In this document: in pieces, positions 1-11,260 of the stretch
Layout: every line of letters starts with the position of its first letter
How positions within the stretch are numbered: the stretch's first letter is position 1
Assembly: GCA_948146395.1 (NCBI GenBank)
Contig: OX411549.1
Coordinates: forward strand, 26,972,655 to 27,036,654
DNA length: 64,000 bases
Origin: Fragum whitleyi
Taxonomy: Eukaryota > Mollusca > Bivalvia > Cardiida > Cardiidae
Direction: 5' to 3'
Translations under genes and position numbers: made by a program
Notes under the pieces: model-generated
What the model was told of the DNA's origin: nothing
Seen by the model: only the letters and a program-made list of their open reading frames with translations
Database searches by the model: none

Positions 1-1
1 T

Positions 2-220
2 AATCTAGCCGCAATTTTTGTTAAAAAAGGAATGAAAGTAGGTGAAGCTTTCTTGCCACAGGTGGATCTTACTGAAATCAAAGTATACACCACAAGATCG
101 CTAAAGCTTCACCGTATGCGTAAAGCACACGGCAGCTTGAGCAAATCAAACAAACCACTTATTGTTCTTATTAACTGGTGTTGTCTTGGAAGCATCCGCG
201 AAGAGAACAAATCTTTATAG
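2..220 (+). other. open frame entering from window edge, unassigned
   Basis: A reading frame is open from base 2 to a stop ending at 220, with its first in-frame ATG at 32. I recognise no domain. From about base 168 the DNA is the interior of a family A repeat, as shown by its match to 2800-2840, so the last 17 or so codons cannot be ancestral coding sequence. The upstream part could be an exon fragment, a chance open frame or an older repeat. Coding is unlikely. Confidence 0.1.
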
Positions 221-427
221 AGAAAACGTTACGTTTAATTTTTAAAGGGAGGTAAAGAAATGTCGATAATTTCGTCCTACTTGGACAAAAAAAGCGACAT
301 TTTAAAAACCCTCCCCCTTTCTCCCCCTTTCAATTTCATTCATAACTCGACCCCCACTCAATCAATTTCATTCAAAATACATTACAAAATAATTCATTAT
401 GTCAAAATCACGATGTTTCTAGCTGTG
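168..427 (+). mobile_element. family A MITE, 5'-truncated copy
   Basis: The right half of a family A element. It carries the GGGAGGTAA inner arm, a CATTCATAACTCG-type segment and a right end reading CACGATGTTTCTAGCTGT, a decayed form of CACGATGTTGTTAACTGTA. The left terminal repeat is missing. Strand throughout family A means the orientation of the copy at 38383. Confidence 0.6.
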
Positions 428-859
428 ATCACCTTTATCCTTGTCATGGACCGGCTACTTTCGTTTCACCCTGGGCAGTTTTTTTTATGAGACATGTGGT
501 GGCTTTGTAGTACGGTAGAGTAAACGTATTGCAGTATTTCTTCAGTTTTAAATGTTTTTGTCACATTAGGGATTATGTTTGAAGTGTAATGTTAATTGTG
601 ATTTGATATCTGTTTTAGTGATAGTCTACATATTTCGATTGCTTTCCGTCTCGCGAAAATTTTCCATCAGGGTATTCAATTAAATAAATATTTGGAAATC
701 AGGTTGGATGTAGCAGAGGAAAGATAGGGATTACATTTCGAAAAGCATAAAATATGGAGATGCACGTAGAGTTTTCTTTCTAGATATTGAAATTCTGTAA
801 AAAGAAAAGATTTTATCTTAATAAGCTTTCGCAGTTATAGTTAAATTTTGTTGTTCAGT
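428..859. other. AT-rich DNA, nothing recognised
   Basis: No reading frame, repeat family or RNA-like structure that I could identify. Confidence 0.4.
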
Positions 860-1190
860 ACAGTTAGCTACATCGTGAAATGGACAAGGTGAATGATTTT
901 TAAATGATTTAGGAATGAAATTGAATGAGTGTGTGGAGCGAATTTTGATTGAATTTAATTGGAGGTAATCCATTATCGCAAATTTTTGTTCAAAAGTGAA
1001 CATATTAGCGATATTGATTACCTCCCTTATATATATTTTATATGGCGTTGTTGATTCTATATTTTTCAATGGGTTTGAGCGATTTTGAATAATTTGAGTG
1101 AGTGTTTGGCATGAATAAATGGAGCGCTGAGTGAGCGATTTAGAATGGGTTTGATTGAGGCGAATGTTAATTTCACAATGTAATTAGCTG
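860..1190 (-). mobile_element. family A MITE, near complete
   Basis: Left end ACAGTTAGCTACATCGTGAAA and right end CACAATGTAATTAGCTG form the terminal inverted repeat. The centre holds the GGAGGTAATCC...GATTACCTCCC palindrome. Compared with the 438-bp copy at 38383 it has lost part of its interior. It has no coding capacity and would need a transposase supplied in trans. Confidence 0.75.
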
Positions 1191-1802
1191 TAAAAAGTGC
1201 AATAATAGGGGATCATCCTACATATAGACAATACCAATTACAAGTAGAAACTCTAAAAAAAATATTCAAAAGTAAATTGACTTATTTTAGAATGATTCTC
1301 TAGTAAATATAAAGCCTACGACCTGCTTGGTTATTTTCTTGATACCATGCTTTTGTCTTGTATGTCTTTAATCTCTAATCTCATTTTAGCTCGACTCTTT
1401 TTGGAGTAAAGCAAAGGTAATGCTTTTGCATTGGTGTCGTTGTCGTATCGTCGTGCTAAAATTTCGACATCGTGTGATATCTCTGAAATTATCGTAGCCT
1501 TTCAATTGTATTCATAGCACTGAGAAGCCGCTCTTATCTTTAATGATCTTATCATCGACTCGGGTACATGTATACGGCTGTAGATAGTATCCAATTCTCC
1601 TATTTTGACGGGTTATCAAAATACCAATTAAAATATCAATTTAAGGACAATATCTTTATTAAAGAATGAATAACATGTTAAGTGGTTATTCTTCTTAAAG
1701 AGATTTGATGAATTTGTGTTGAATTCGTGATGGATAGTTTACATGAACCATGAAAATGACAGCACTTTGGAGTCTTTGAGCTTCATAAGGTAAGTTGGAT
1801 CC
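1191..1802. other. AT-rich DNA, nothing recognised
   Basis: No gene, RNA or repeat identified. Confidence 0.4.
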
Positions 1803-1843
1803 ACATTCATTCATTCATTCATTCATTCATTCATTCATTCATT
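1803..1843. repeat. (ATTC)n microsatellite
   Basis: About ten uninterrupted ATTC units. It abuts, and seems to replace, the outer left end of the family B element that follows. Confidence 0.9.
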
Positions 1844-2101
1844 CGCGCGAAAATGGACCATCTGGGGAATGTGTAAAGTGTCGATCCTGGTCAGACTGCG
1901 CGATCTGCGCAGACTGACCAGGGTCGAAACTTTTCACAAATAACAAATTGTCTGATTCTTGAATTATTTTCCTGCTTTCCTAAGTAATTATTTAAAAAAT
2001 CTGCCGCCTCAATGACCTTTGCTGGATACAATCCTTTTTTTCTTCAAAATATTTAATCAACGGAGTTCCCGGATGGTCCCTTTCCTTGTGACGGATGACG
2101 T
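1844..2101. mobile_element. family B MITE, left end lost
   Basis: Begins at GCGCGAAAATGGACCATC, which is the inner part of the B terminus. It then shows the core hairpin CCTGGTCAGACTGCGC / GCGCAGACTGACCAGG and ends GATGGTCCCTTTCCTTGTGA, the mirror-image terminus. The outer left end has been overwritten by the ATTC microsatellite. Confidence 0.7.
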
Positions 2102-2128
2102 TTATTTTAAACGCTTTTTTTCATATAC

Positions 2129-2353
2129 ATAACCCGTCAAGGGTGCAATGTAGGAAGTGCGAAAAGGGACGATCATGGTTAGACTACTCTGGCTACAAAG
2201 GCTGCCATGGGTCCATGATGCTGGTGTTCGGAATATTTTTGAATCGAGAGTTTTAATCAATTTCACCCAAAACTATTTTTTTGTGTTTATGCGTTCACCT
2301 CTGCTTGATCGAAATCCATTCCCAGGTGCTCCCTTTTCGCGCGACGGGTCACA
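2129..2353. mobile_element. family B MITE, diverged
   Basis: Left end AACCCGTCAAGGGTG and right end CGCGACGGGTCACA match family B termini. The core is degraded to GGTTAGACTACTCTGGC. A further, more decayed B-like segment follows at about 2385-2610. Confidence 0.5.
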
Positions 2354-2624
2354 TTTATTTTTTTTTTATTTCTATTTATATTCACCCCACCAAGGACGCC
2401 ATCTTGGAAGTGCGAAAAGTGTAGATCATGGTAAAACTATTCTGATTTACAGGCTGACTAGGGACGATTCTGGTGTTTTCGGCATGTTTGTGAATCGAAA
2501 GAGATCATTCTATCAAAACTATTACACGTACCCTTTATTTTGTGTTCACCTCTGCATGATCGAAATCTGTTCTCAGATTGTCCTTAATTGCATGACAATC
2601 CCCCCGCCTTTTGTAATTTTTCGT

Positions 2625-2985
2625 TAATTTCAGTTAGTATAATCATGAAATCAATTGCTCACTCAACGTACCATTCATCCATACCAAACACTTACTGCAA
2701 ACATTCGGAAACGCCACCAAACTATTCGGATATGTCTCAGAATTGCTTACGGTACTTCACAACTTACTTCAAATCGAAGTAATCATTTTTCTGCTTTAAT
2801 TCGCTGGTGTTGCTTTTGTAAGCGTCCGCGAAGTTACACATATCTTTTTCACAGAAAATTTCGTAAAGTTTTTTTAAGGGGAGGTAATAAAATGTCGATA
2901 ATTTCGTCCATTTTTTATTACTTCCCTTCAATTTCATTCAAAACCCGCTCCTGACACTCATTCAGTTATCATCCCCAGAGTTATA
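2625..2985 (+). mobile_element. family A MITE, strongly diverged
   Basis: Starts GTTAGTATAATCATGAAATC, a decayed A end. It keeps the CCATTCATCCATACCAAACACT segment in outline, the GGAGGTAATAAAA palindrome near 2880 and the CGCTCCTGACACTCATTCAG segment. The right terminus is not clear. Confidence 0.55.
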
Positions 2986-3303
2986 GTCTGACATCAACAA
3001 AATAGGGTCCAAAGCACTCGGCCATTTGGATCTGAGAGTTTCTTTCTTAAATTTTGGGAGTCCCTGTTCTAGGTATTGACACTTTTTTGGATTTAGAGAA
3101 ATTCCCTGGTTAAAGATAAAGAAATTGCTAGATGTATATTTTTATTATGGGCTAAACTTCAGCAAAGAATTGAGGACTGTTTTAAGCAGTCTTCAATTCT
3201 TTCCTGAGGTAGAGCCCCAGAGAGTCTATGGGACTCACATCGAATAGGTTGAAGGGCCCTAGCTACTTATTTTTGCGTCTTAAACCTGCGCGCCTTAAAA
3301 ATC

Positions 3304-3362
3304 TTTTCCCAAAATCATATCAAAATCATTCAATATGTCAATTTCACGATGTCACTAACTCT
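3304..3362 (+). mobile_element. family A right-end fragment
   Basis: Keeps AATATGTCAATTTCACGATG and an ACTAACT end, which is the A right terminus. It lies 14 bp outside the fold-back element that follows. Confidence 0.6.
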
Positions 3363-3375
3363 AACAGATCGTTAC

Positions 3376-5241
3376 AGTAACACACCGTACAACCGTTTGC
3401 GGCGATGACGGGTGATAGTCAACGATGACAGCATCGGAACATTATGCCGAGGAGACGGTAGGTCAAATAAATTTATTCGTGTAAATAAACTATTGAAGCT
3501 TTTGTATTCTAAAGCATATAAACGATCGTGTAAATGTTCAGTGCTTCTATAGAATAAATCTTTTCTCAAATCCCTCCCATATAAGGCCACAATCATTGAT
3601 AATTTCGGAGGTTTCCCATGAAAAGTTACGAAATTAGACTTTATGCTCTCATATTTCGCCTATCTCTCAATAAATGCTATTTTAACTTGAACACAGCTGA
3701 AGTCTAATCATCCGCCGACATTTCTTCCAAATTTGAAGCCATAATTCAAAAAAATAAACACACAGCGGGTCCCCAAAGACGACATGTAGTAAGAAAAATG
3801 TTGCCTCTGTAGACAGTCGGAATTTCACGGGGTTGACGTAGATGACATAACTGAATTATTTGTGATTGCCGATGTCGACAGACCCATAGTCAGATTCTCG
3901 CATAAAAATGATCATTTTTGTGTCGAATTTTTCAATAACACACCAAAACAATTTAGATCGACGTACTTTGTTTATATTTGTAAACAAATTTGTTTATATA
4001 TAACATTGTTGGCCTGTGGCTCATTTAATATTCCTGCTTACCTTCTTCAGTATTCGAACCCCAATTCCTTGTATGGATCAAAAATAGGCAAACATTACAT
4101 TCAAGTCACATTATATAACCAATAGTGATAACAAAATAGAATGAGCTATATCCATAAGGTCAGAGATTCGCAGTGCAGAGGTCCGAAGATCGAATCTCCC
4201 TCTCACCTTTTCTTATATATCTACATGAAGTAATTTCCTATTGCTCAGTGGCCTTTGCATAAAATAAAAATAGGTTTAAGAAAAGTTGAGGATAGATTTT
4301 TCATTTTTCATAATCCCCCTTTTTCGATCTCTGGCTATGTTAGCAAGATTTTATTTCATCTAAAATAAAAATCATTCTTGTGAACTCGTATTAATTATCG
4401 AAAGTTAACGAAAGATAATGAAAGACAGGCCAACTTTGTTTTCCAACATAAATGATTTTATTTTTTGATAACGCGTCGAATGTATACTAAGTCACTGGAA
4501 TTACAAGTAAAAAACGTATACGAGATATTCAGTCTGATCACAACTGTTTTTTCTTGGTTTGTGAGTATTTGAAATCCTACATTAAATCCCTTGAATTATT
4601 TTTCGATATGACACGTCATTTGAAAAATAGTGGACATGAATGTCAGCATGTATGTCGATCTAAATTGTTTTGATGTGTTATTGAAAATCACGACACAAAA
4701 AATGATCATTTTTATGCGAGAATCTGAATATGGGTCTGTCGACATCGGCAATTACAAATAATTCAGTTCTGTCATCTACGTCAACCCCGTGAAATTCCGA
4801 CTGTCTACAGAGGCAACATTTTTCTTACTACATGTCGTCTTTGGGATCCCACTGTGTGTTTATTTTTTTTAATTATGGCTTCAAATTTGGAAGAAATATC
4901 GGCGGATGATTAGACTTCAGCTGTGTACAAGTTAAAATAGCATTTATTGAGAGATAGGCGAAATATGAGAGCATAAAGTCTAATTTTGTAACTTTTCATG
5001 GGAAACCTCCGAAATTATCAATGATTGTGGCCTTATATGGGAGGGATATGAGAAAAGATTTATTCTATAGAAGCGCTGAACACTTACACGATCATTTATC
5101 TGCTTTAGAATGCCAAAGCTGCAATCGTTTATTTACGCGAATAAATCTATTTGACCTACCGTCTCCTCGGCATAATGTTCCGATGCTGTCATCGTTGACT
5201 ATCACCCGTCATCGCTGCAACCGGTTGTACGGTGTGAGTAA
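3376..5241. mobile_element. long-armed fold-back element with 5-bp target duplication
   Basis: Outer ends CACACCGTAC at 3381 and GTACGGTGTG ending at 5236 are exact inverted repeats. Both are flanked by AGTAA (3376-3380 and 5237-5241), a 5-bp target duplication. The arms (3381-3967 and 4649-5236, about 587 bp each) are highly similar. Weaker inverted similarity reaches into the spacer, for example TTGGCCTGT at about 4008 against ACAGGCCAA near 4430. Each arm holds an outward-facing 74-76 codon open frame (3372-3596 minus, 5021-5251 plus). By eye these differ by about 10 amino-acid changes and only 3 silent changes, so I see no sign of selection for protein. A CAC terminus with a 5-bp duplication fits the Transib/ProtoRAG pattern but does not prove it. 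Confidence 0.85.
4141..4215 (+). other. tRNA-like (SINE-like) segment inside the fold-back spacer
   Basis: GATCGAATC at 4188-4196 fits a Pol III B box (GWTCRANNC). The upstream AAGGTCAGAGATTCGCAG is spaced like a tRNA D-arm region, but the A box is poor. It resembles the tRNA-like segment at 34175-34235. A decayed tRNA-derived sequence is likely; a working tRNA is not. Confidence 0.35.
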
Positions 5242-5559
5242 GTTTGATTGAAATCTATTTAGCGATTAGTAATTCTAAAAACCGCTCATATAAAAATGTG
5301 GTGTATTTTTTATTCAGTTTCAATACATGTGTATTTCTGTGAAATTGATTAAAGTAAACCCAAAATTATTCCCCCGAAATATTTGTATGAAATTCAACGT
5401 GCAGATATTAAATGATTATCTGTATATGTACATGTAGAGCATGCATTTGGAAAATATACCATTAGATCGCTATTTTCTTTTTCTAGAGTCTGATGAAGAT
5501 TCCTTATCGTTATTATAATATCCATTTCTGTGAAATTTTGTGAAGATCCATTGGAGATC

Positions 5560-5952
5560 CACTGTGTAATTGACGGGTTGAATGAATTCGGAATGATATT
5601 GAGTGAGTGTTCGGAGCAAGTTTTTGGATGAATAGTACAATACCTCTAATTTCGTCCGAATTGGACAATATTGGTGATGTCTATTACCCCTCTTTAACAA
5701 AAATCCATGTACTTTCTAATTCGGTGTCTTAAAAGACGCTTTAAAATCCACACAAGCTGAAAAATAGTGGAAACATTTGATCTAACTGAATGAAATTTCG
5801 ATCGTTCTGAACAATTTCAAAATGTTTTGGAAAATTAAGGAGCGTTGTGAATGGTTTGAGTGAGTGTTTAAAGTGAATGAATAGAGCGCTGATGTATCGA
5901 TTTACGATGGTTTTGATCGAGATGATTGTCAATTTCACGTTGTTACTAACTG
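5560..5952 (-). mobile_element. family A MITE, 'GGTGTCTT' subtype
   Basis: The right end TCACGTTGTTACTAACTG is followed by TA. The left end is eroded near CCACTGTGTAATTGAC. The interior has GGTGTCTTAAAAGACGCTTT instead of the usual middle, shared with copies at 8676, 48815 and 53803. Confidence 0.65.
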
Positions 5953-5954
5953 TA

Positions 5955-6252
5955 TATTCCACTTGGCTGGTACATGGGGTGACAAATCTATGCAGAACTT
6001 GATTATGAGCACTATCAATATCCGGCTAAGTGTGTAGAGATGATTGCAGGATGCTAGACCAAAATTCAAGCTCAAGTCAGACTGAATTCTCATAAATATA
6101 CCATTCACAAAATTCGGTCAAAATAGTTTTTCTTTTCAAAATCTTCAACCACCTTTAAAAGTAAACTATCATTTTCGTATGGTGCGACTAATTTTATGTC
6201 AAGGTGTCAAAACTAACTTTATTTATTGAATCCATGACACAACTTTTAAAAA
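5955..6252. other. nothing recognised
   Basis: AT-rich spacer without identifiable features. Confidence 0.4.
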
Positions 6253-6508
6253 TGTGGCCCGTCACGGGAATAGGGACCATCAGGGTCTCGCGTAAATTGT
6301 GGACCTCAGTCAGACTGCGCGTACTTCGCAGACTGACTTGGGTCGACACTTTTCGCAGTTAGCTTATTTTCTGAATGATCAATGTACCTTCCTGTGAAAG
6401 AATTTTTGAAATGCGACCTCTGGTTGGCTTGTTCAAGAAGCAATCTCTTTTTCAAATGTTTATTTTACGAAGTGTCCAGATGGTCCCTTTTCGTGTGACG
6501 GGTCACAC
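6253..6508. mobile_element. family B MITE, complete
   Basis: Ends TGTGGCCCGTCACGGGAA and TCGTGTGACGGGTCACAC are inverted repeats. The core hairpin is CTCAGTCAGACTGCGCGTAC against GCAGACTGACTTGGG, followed by GTCGACACTTTTCGCA. About 256 bp, non-coding. Confidence 0.8.
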
Positions 6509-7959
6509 ATGATTTTCTGATAAAGGACCATGAATATAATTTTAGAGCAATTTAAAACTCGTCAACACGTATCTATTACCTATGATGTACTGTTATTAAA
6601 CGGCTAACCCCTGTCCTCCAGTCATCCTAAACGAGCTTAAAAAATGTTTGTTATTGGCAAAGATAATAAGTATATTTTGGTGAATAAAAACAACGTTGGT
6701 CTCCGCAATTACCAAAGGGAGGTATATTTGATTTTAAGTACTGTGTATCCATATTAAATCTTCTTCAGTGCTGACTTACTTGTCCGATCATTTTTTTTTC
6801 GAATATTTATTTAATGTATATCAAAGATGATCAGTTGGGAGTTAGGCGACAAACGCGCATTACAGCTTTTAGTTTTCGACCTGAACGGTTTACACCTACT
6901 ACCCTCGGGTTGGGGGGGGGGGTTGTGATACATTTTAAATGGAGATAACGTGGTTGTATTGTTTTCCTTCTCATAAAACATGGTTAGATTTGAATAATGA
7001 ATTACATTGATGTAGTTAATGAAGCATTATGTCAACACACGCAATATATTTGTAATAAATAGTTATAGTTCCGCAAGTTTATGTGAGTATCGAGAAACCA
7101 TTATTGCCTATCATTTTCAATGTAAAATTGATCTTTGGCGCCTCACTATAAATTGTACAACTGTAACCTGTTTTAGTCATGTTAAAATAAATCACATGAT
7201 AAATCAAGAGCTTAACAGGGGCCAGTTTCATTAAAACATTCAAGACGTATTTTTGTCTTACTGGTGAGTTTCGAAACAGCAATAGCAACATTCACTTTAC
7301 ACAGGTATTGATAGATTGGTGATACGTGTTTCTGTCCTAGATATGTGGTAAGTCATCGGTAAGATAAAAATGCGTCTTAAACTGATTTTTCAGGGGTTAA
7401 TCAACGTTTTTTTATACACGAGTATATCTAATTGTTATGAAAAATTACTATCAAGAGCGCAAGTTGCATCAGTGGCTGAGCAAGTTTAGGCGCATATATA
7501 TATTCTGCTCATTCCAGCTAATAAGCAGCATAAGCAACCTTTATCCTGCATATAACGATCTTATTGGTATAGGGCTAGGCTACCTTTTGTCATTTCACCA
7601 AGAAAAACGAGGGTAGAGGCTATCACGCAAGGTTTAAAGCTCGTTAACCGCACGATGTGTCATAAAAGAACATTCTATAGGTGCAAATCTATAAACTACC
7701 CCTAATTATGGCTGTTGATAACCATTTGCTCATTAACGATTTCTGACTCAGTAATAATTAAAGGGAATGTGAGTGTTTACTTAACAGCGAAGTGTTTCTC
7801 AAAAATTTACCCCTTTTCTTATCATAGTAGACTGGTCGCCAGACTCTTCTTTACAGTGATATTTAAAGGGAATTAAATGCGATAAAGTCATTATAAAACT
7901 TTCGATTAAGTCCCCTATCTTCAAGGGTTTTGTGAAAACAACGGCATCAACAGAAAAGT
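6509..7959. other. low-information stretch with a G run
   Basis: Contains a G homopolymer at 6912-6922. A weak inverted pair, GTCTTACTGGTGAG near 7254 and GTAAGATAAAAATGCG near 7360, may be an old MITE. No gene recognised. Confidence 0.3.
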
Positions 7960-8078
7960 TTCAATTCGGACAAATTTTTCGATATTGTTTTACTTAATTA
8001 AATTTCATCCAAAACTCGCCCAACTGACTAATTCGGTTTTATTCTTTATCCATTCAAAATCATCCATCTCAATTTCAC
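7960..8078 (+). mobile_element. family A right-half fragment
   Basis: CCAAAACTCGCCCAACTGAC and CATCTCAATTTCAC match the A right half in plus orientation. It sits directly against a minus-orientation copy. Confidence 0.45.
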
Positions 8079-8084
8079 AAATAT

Positions 8085-8476
8085 TTTATCTGTTCATGAA
8101 ACTGAATGAATGTGTAGAGAGAGTTTTGAGTGAATTTAATAGGAGGTAATCCAATCTCGCAAATTTTGTTCAGGATGAATAAAATTAGCGATATTGATTA
8201 CCTCCCTTTCATAAGATATGCATACAAGTTCTAAAGATAGCTTCCCATTTCTTCAAGAACCTATTAGATGTTTACAATTTGAATTATGTCCCTGAATAGC
8301 GATTTTTCTCTATCCAAATTTATTTTGAATGACGTTGTTGATTCTATATTTTTAATGGGTGTGAGCGTTTTTTAATGGTCTCAGTGAGTGTTTGGAATGA
8401 ATGAATGGAGCGCTGCATGAGCGATTAAGAATGGTTTTGATTGAGGTGAATGTCAATTACACGATGTAGTTTACTG
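8085..8476 (-). mobile_element. family A MITE, left end lost
   Basis: Contains GGAGGTAATCCAATCTCGC / GATTACCTCCC, then GGAGCGCTGCATGAGCG, and the right terminus CACGATGTAGTTTACTG followed by TA. The outer left inverted repeat is degraded to TTCATGAAACTGAATG. Confidence 0.7.
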
Positions 8477-8675
8477 TAACCTACATATATACCCCCACAA
8501 AAAAAGTAAATTCTTTTGTGGTTAAAGTCAACTACTTATAAAGCTGGTGTCAATTTCCTTTCTTTTTTGAGGGAAAATGCTTATGTCGAGAAGGAAACGA
8601 AAACACGGATCATGAAAGTTTAAAAATACTGTCAAAATGTTTACGATTCTCCGAAAATTGTAATGTTAGAACATA

Positions 8676-9136
8676 CAGTAAACAACATCGTGAAAATGAA
8701 AAGGTGAATGGTTTTTGAATAATTTTCTAATAAAATCGAATCAGTGGAAGGAGCGGCTTTTGAATGAAATTACCATTCGGTAATCAAATATCGCTTATTT
8801 CGCCCAAGTGAACGTAATTAGCGATTTTTATCGACGTACTTTTATGTTTTGGTGTCTTCATAGACCAATAAGACACTTTAAAACCTACACTAGCCAATAC
8901 AATCATGGAATTAATTGATCGATTTGAATGAAAAATCGAATGTATTGAATGATTTCATAGTGTTTTTTAAAACATTTGAGCGTTTTTGAATGATTTGAGC
9001 AGGGACTCGAAATATACAGGTATATTTAAGGTCCGTGATTTGAGTGAATGCTTCGAATGAATGAATGGGACGTTTAGCGAGTGATTAAGAATGGTATTGA
9101 TAGACGTAAACGTCAATTTAACAATGTTACTGACTG
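8676..9136 (-). mobile_element. family A MITE, complete, TA duplication
   Basis: TA (8674-8675), then CAGTAAACAACATCGTGAAA, ending AACAATGTTACTGACTG, then TA (9137-9138). It is of the GGTGTCTT subtype, 461 bp. A short non-family segment near 9003-9035 (GGGACTCGAAATATACAGG) may be a small insertion. Confidence 0.8.
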
Positions 9137-9397
9137 TATCAAAACTTGTAAACTGTCTAATGATAAATAAATAAACAACGATAATTGAGAAAAGCTACGT
9201 TTGCTTTTAAACAGGTCTTTAACTAAAGAATTTTGAAACGGTTATTCCATTTTCAAGAGAAGTGAGGGTCCGATGCTTAAACAAAAATCTACATACGGTA
9301 TTCAAAATGTTTTAGATTCTGATGGATGTACCAAACTGTGTAAAAGACTGCCTTTAATTTTTATATTTTGAAATAAACTTGGCATGTATGAAAGTAA

Positions 9398-9990
9398 TGG
9401 GGCAGTAACACATGGCAATCGGTGCTATATCGGTTGCTCGTTTTATCCAGGTAAGGACGGAACCGACCAAAACCGATATACATCCGACGTCTCCGATTGG
9501 CAGACGATTTGTCACTCATCACAAACTATTTGGAAAAGATGAGTTTCATCGGTGAAAACAAACCGATCAGGATTTTTAAACTGTTTAAAATTCTCGATCG
9601 GTGAAAATTTCAAACGAATAAGCGATTGACAAGCTATTTATAACCGATATAACCGATCGGTAAGTGATAAACAACCGATTAACAAATATCTATTAGCGAT
9701 GGGAAAAGATGAGGTATTTTCCAGCCGGGTATCCATTCTTGATAAAACTTTCAAACGAGACAGTCACAGATTATGAAATCGGGCAAAGTTTTGGAACGCA
9801 CTGATGTCACCCTCTCTGAATTCAGACAACCGATCTACTTCGCATTTTATCGATCAATAAGCTATTATTCGCTGATACCCCGTTACACATAAAGTCTGAA
9901 ATGCTGACACCGATGACAACCGATCATATGAGAGAAATAATTCACCGATTAAGGACCGATTTAAGTATCATTGTATGTGTAACTACCCCA
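9398..9990. mobile_element. inverted-repeat element packed with ACCGAT hexamers
   Basis: Ends TGGGGCAGTAACACAT (9398) and ATGTGTAACTACCCCA (to 9990) form a terminal inverted repeat with internal mismatches. In the 593 bp between I count 15 copies of ACCGAT or its complement ATCGGT, in both orientations and throughout the element. About 0.3 would be expected from composition-free chance. There is no open frame of note. No clear target duplication: left flank GAAAGTAA, right flank TTTCAAGG. The hexamers may be binding sites for the mobilising transposase. No second copy is visible in the window. Confidence 0.75.
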
Positions 9991-10379
9991 TTTCAAGGCA
10001 AGTGCATTCAAATAATCCTTTATGCTAACACATTGTAAACAATACATTACAAACGTTTCTGGACAAAGTTTTAATTCTAAAATAAAGAATATGAGGAATG
10101 AATGTGGCTGGGATTACATGTAAAGAAAAGTGTCTAGAAATGTTGGATGCTACTTTTATCTGAATTTAAAATATACACAAAGAAAAAAGTATTGCTTAAG
10201 CTAAATCATGTTGCCTCAAAAGCACGTCCAATAAAGCCAGACTATAAACTCCTTCGAATATCTGTTGGGGGCAGTTTTGGTTGCAAATTAGATTAACTTT
10301 TACCTCCTATTCAAAATCTAGCACAGATGCCATAGATGTTAAAAGACCAACGGTGACTTTCAAACACAAGACTTGATCG
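9991..10379. other. nothing recognised
   Basis: AT-rich unique DNA as far as I can see. Confidence 0.4.
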
Positions 10380-10456
10380 AGGGTATGGGGGAAGAATGCA
10401 CACCGTGATTGTCGTCGCTGTTTGGACGTAAGTTACATTTAATGTACAGTTAGTGT
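10380..10456 (+). repeat. 77-bp direct repeat, left copy
   Basis: Identical by eye to 10831-10907. The pair brackets a 374-bp segment absent from the reconstructed ancestral site. Too long for a transposon target duplication; better read as a repaired staggered break. Confidence 0.9.
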
Positions 10457-10833
10457 CCATAAAATTTCAAAAAGAGATTGGTTCTAGTACAGGCCAACTA
10501 ATGGTCACATTTACAGGAATGTACATGTAGATTGATTATTTTAGATTCAGAAAATTAGAAAAATGTGAAATGTTTCGAACCTAGTCAGTCCGCGCAGAAT
10601 GTCTAGGTTCGACACTTTATATGGTCCCTTTCCGCGTGACGTGTCACATATATATGAGCCTGTGAGTGACATTTCCAACAATTTCAAATATGCTTCACGC
10701 AAAAACTCTGTCCAGCCTGTGCATTCGCACAGTCTGTCCCGAGTCTTCACTTTGCGCTTTATAGGAAAATCAGGTATCAAATTATCTTTAGACAAGCAGA
10801 CAATCTTTTAATTGCAATATGTGAATGTCTAGG
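10457..10833 (+). repeat. templated insertion copied from 13331-13703
   Basis: Bases 10461-10833 match 13331-13703 without a difference that I could find (constant offset 2870). The first four bases, CCAT, are extra filler. The source spans the interior of a family B element and the left part of a family C element, so neither end of the copied piece is a transposon end. AGG at the right junction is shared by the source and the flanking repeat. Confidence 0.9.
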
Positions 10834-10907
10834 GTATGGGGGAAGAATGCACACCGTGATTGTCGTCGCTGTTTGGACGTAAGTTACATTTAATGTACAG
10901 TTAGTGT
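10831..10907 (+). repeat. 77-bp direct repeat, right copy
   Basis: Second copy of 10380-10456. Its first three bases overlap the end of the copied segment. Confidence 0.9.
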
Positions 10908-11129
10908 GCTTATCACTCTAGGATTACAGTAAAAACATAGAATAAAATCCCTTCAAGCATATTCGATGCAGCCAAAGTAAATTGCGTCTAAATATTTAAT
11001 GAAATCATGTTCATTTATAATGACCCATAAAATGCACGAAGTGGCTGAATTGGAAAAAAAATGTACCTCAGTATCATTGACAATTATACGGTTCACTGAA
11101 AATGCTTTCTTATGTATTAAAAGTGGCAA

Positions 11130-11260
11130 CCCTGCGTTCGGGATCACAAAATAGTGCAAAAAGTTTTACCATTGTACCCCGCTTTGCACGTTAGTACACG
11201 TGCAAAGCGGGGTACAATTGGAAAACTGTTTGCACTGTTTTTTTATCCTGAATGCAGGGC
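11130..11260. mobile_element. family D hairpin MITE
   Basis: CCCTGCGTTCGGGATCACAA at the left and GAATGCAGGGC at the right are inverted. The centre is TACCCCGCTTTGCACG / CGTGCAAAGCGGGGTA. The whole element can fold into one long stem. Confidence 0.8.

Noticed and set aside
1803..1843. Possible CRISPR-like or satellite array from regular repeats
   Set aside because: It is a simple tetranucleotide tract; there are no repeat-spacer arrays anywhere in the window.
3372..3596. Matching 70-codon frames in the two arms of the fold-back element
   Set aside because: About 10 replacement against 3 silent differences by eye, and the frames overlap the terminal repeats, so there is no sign of protein selection.
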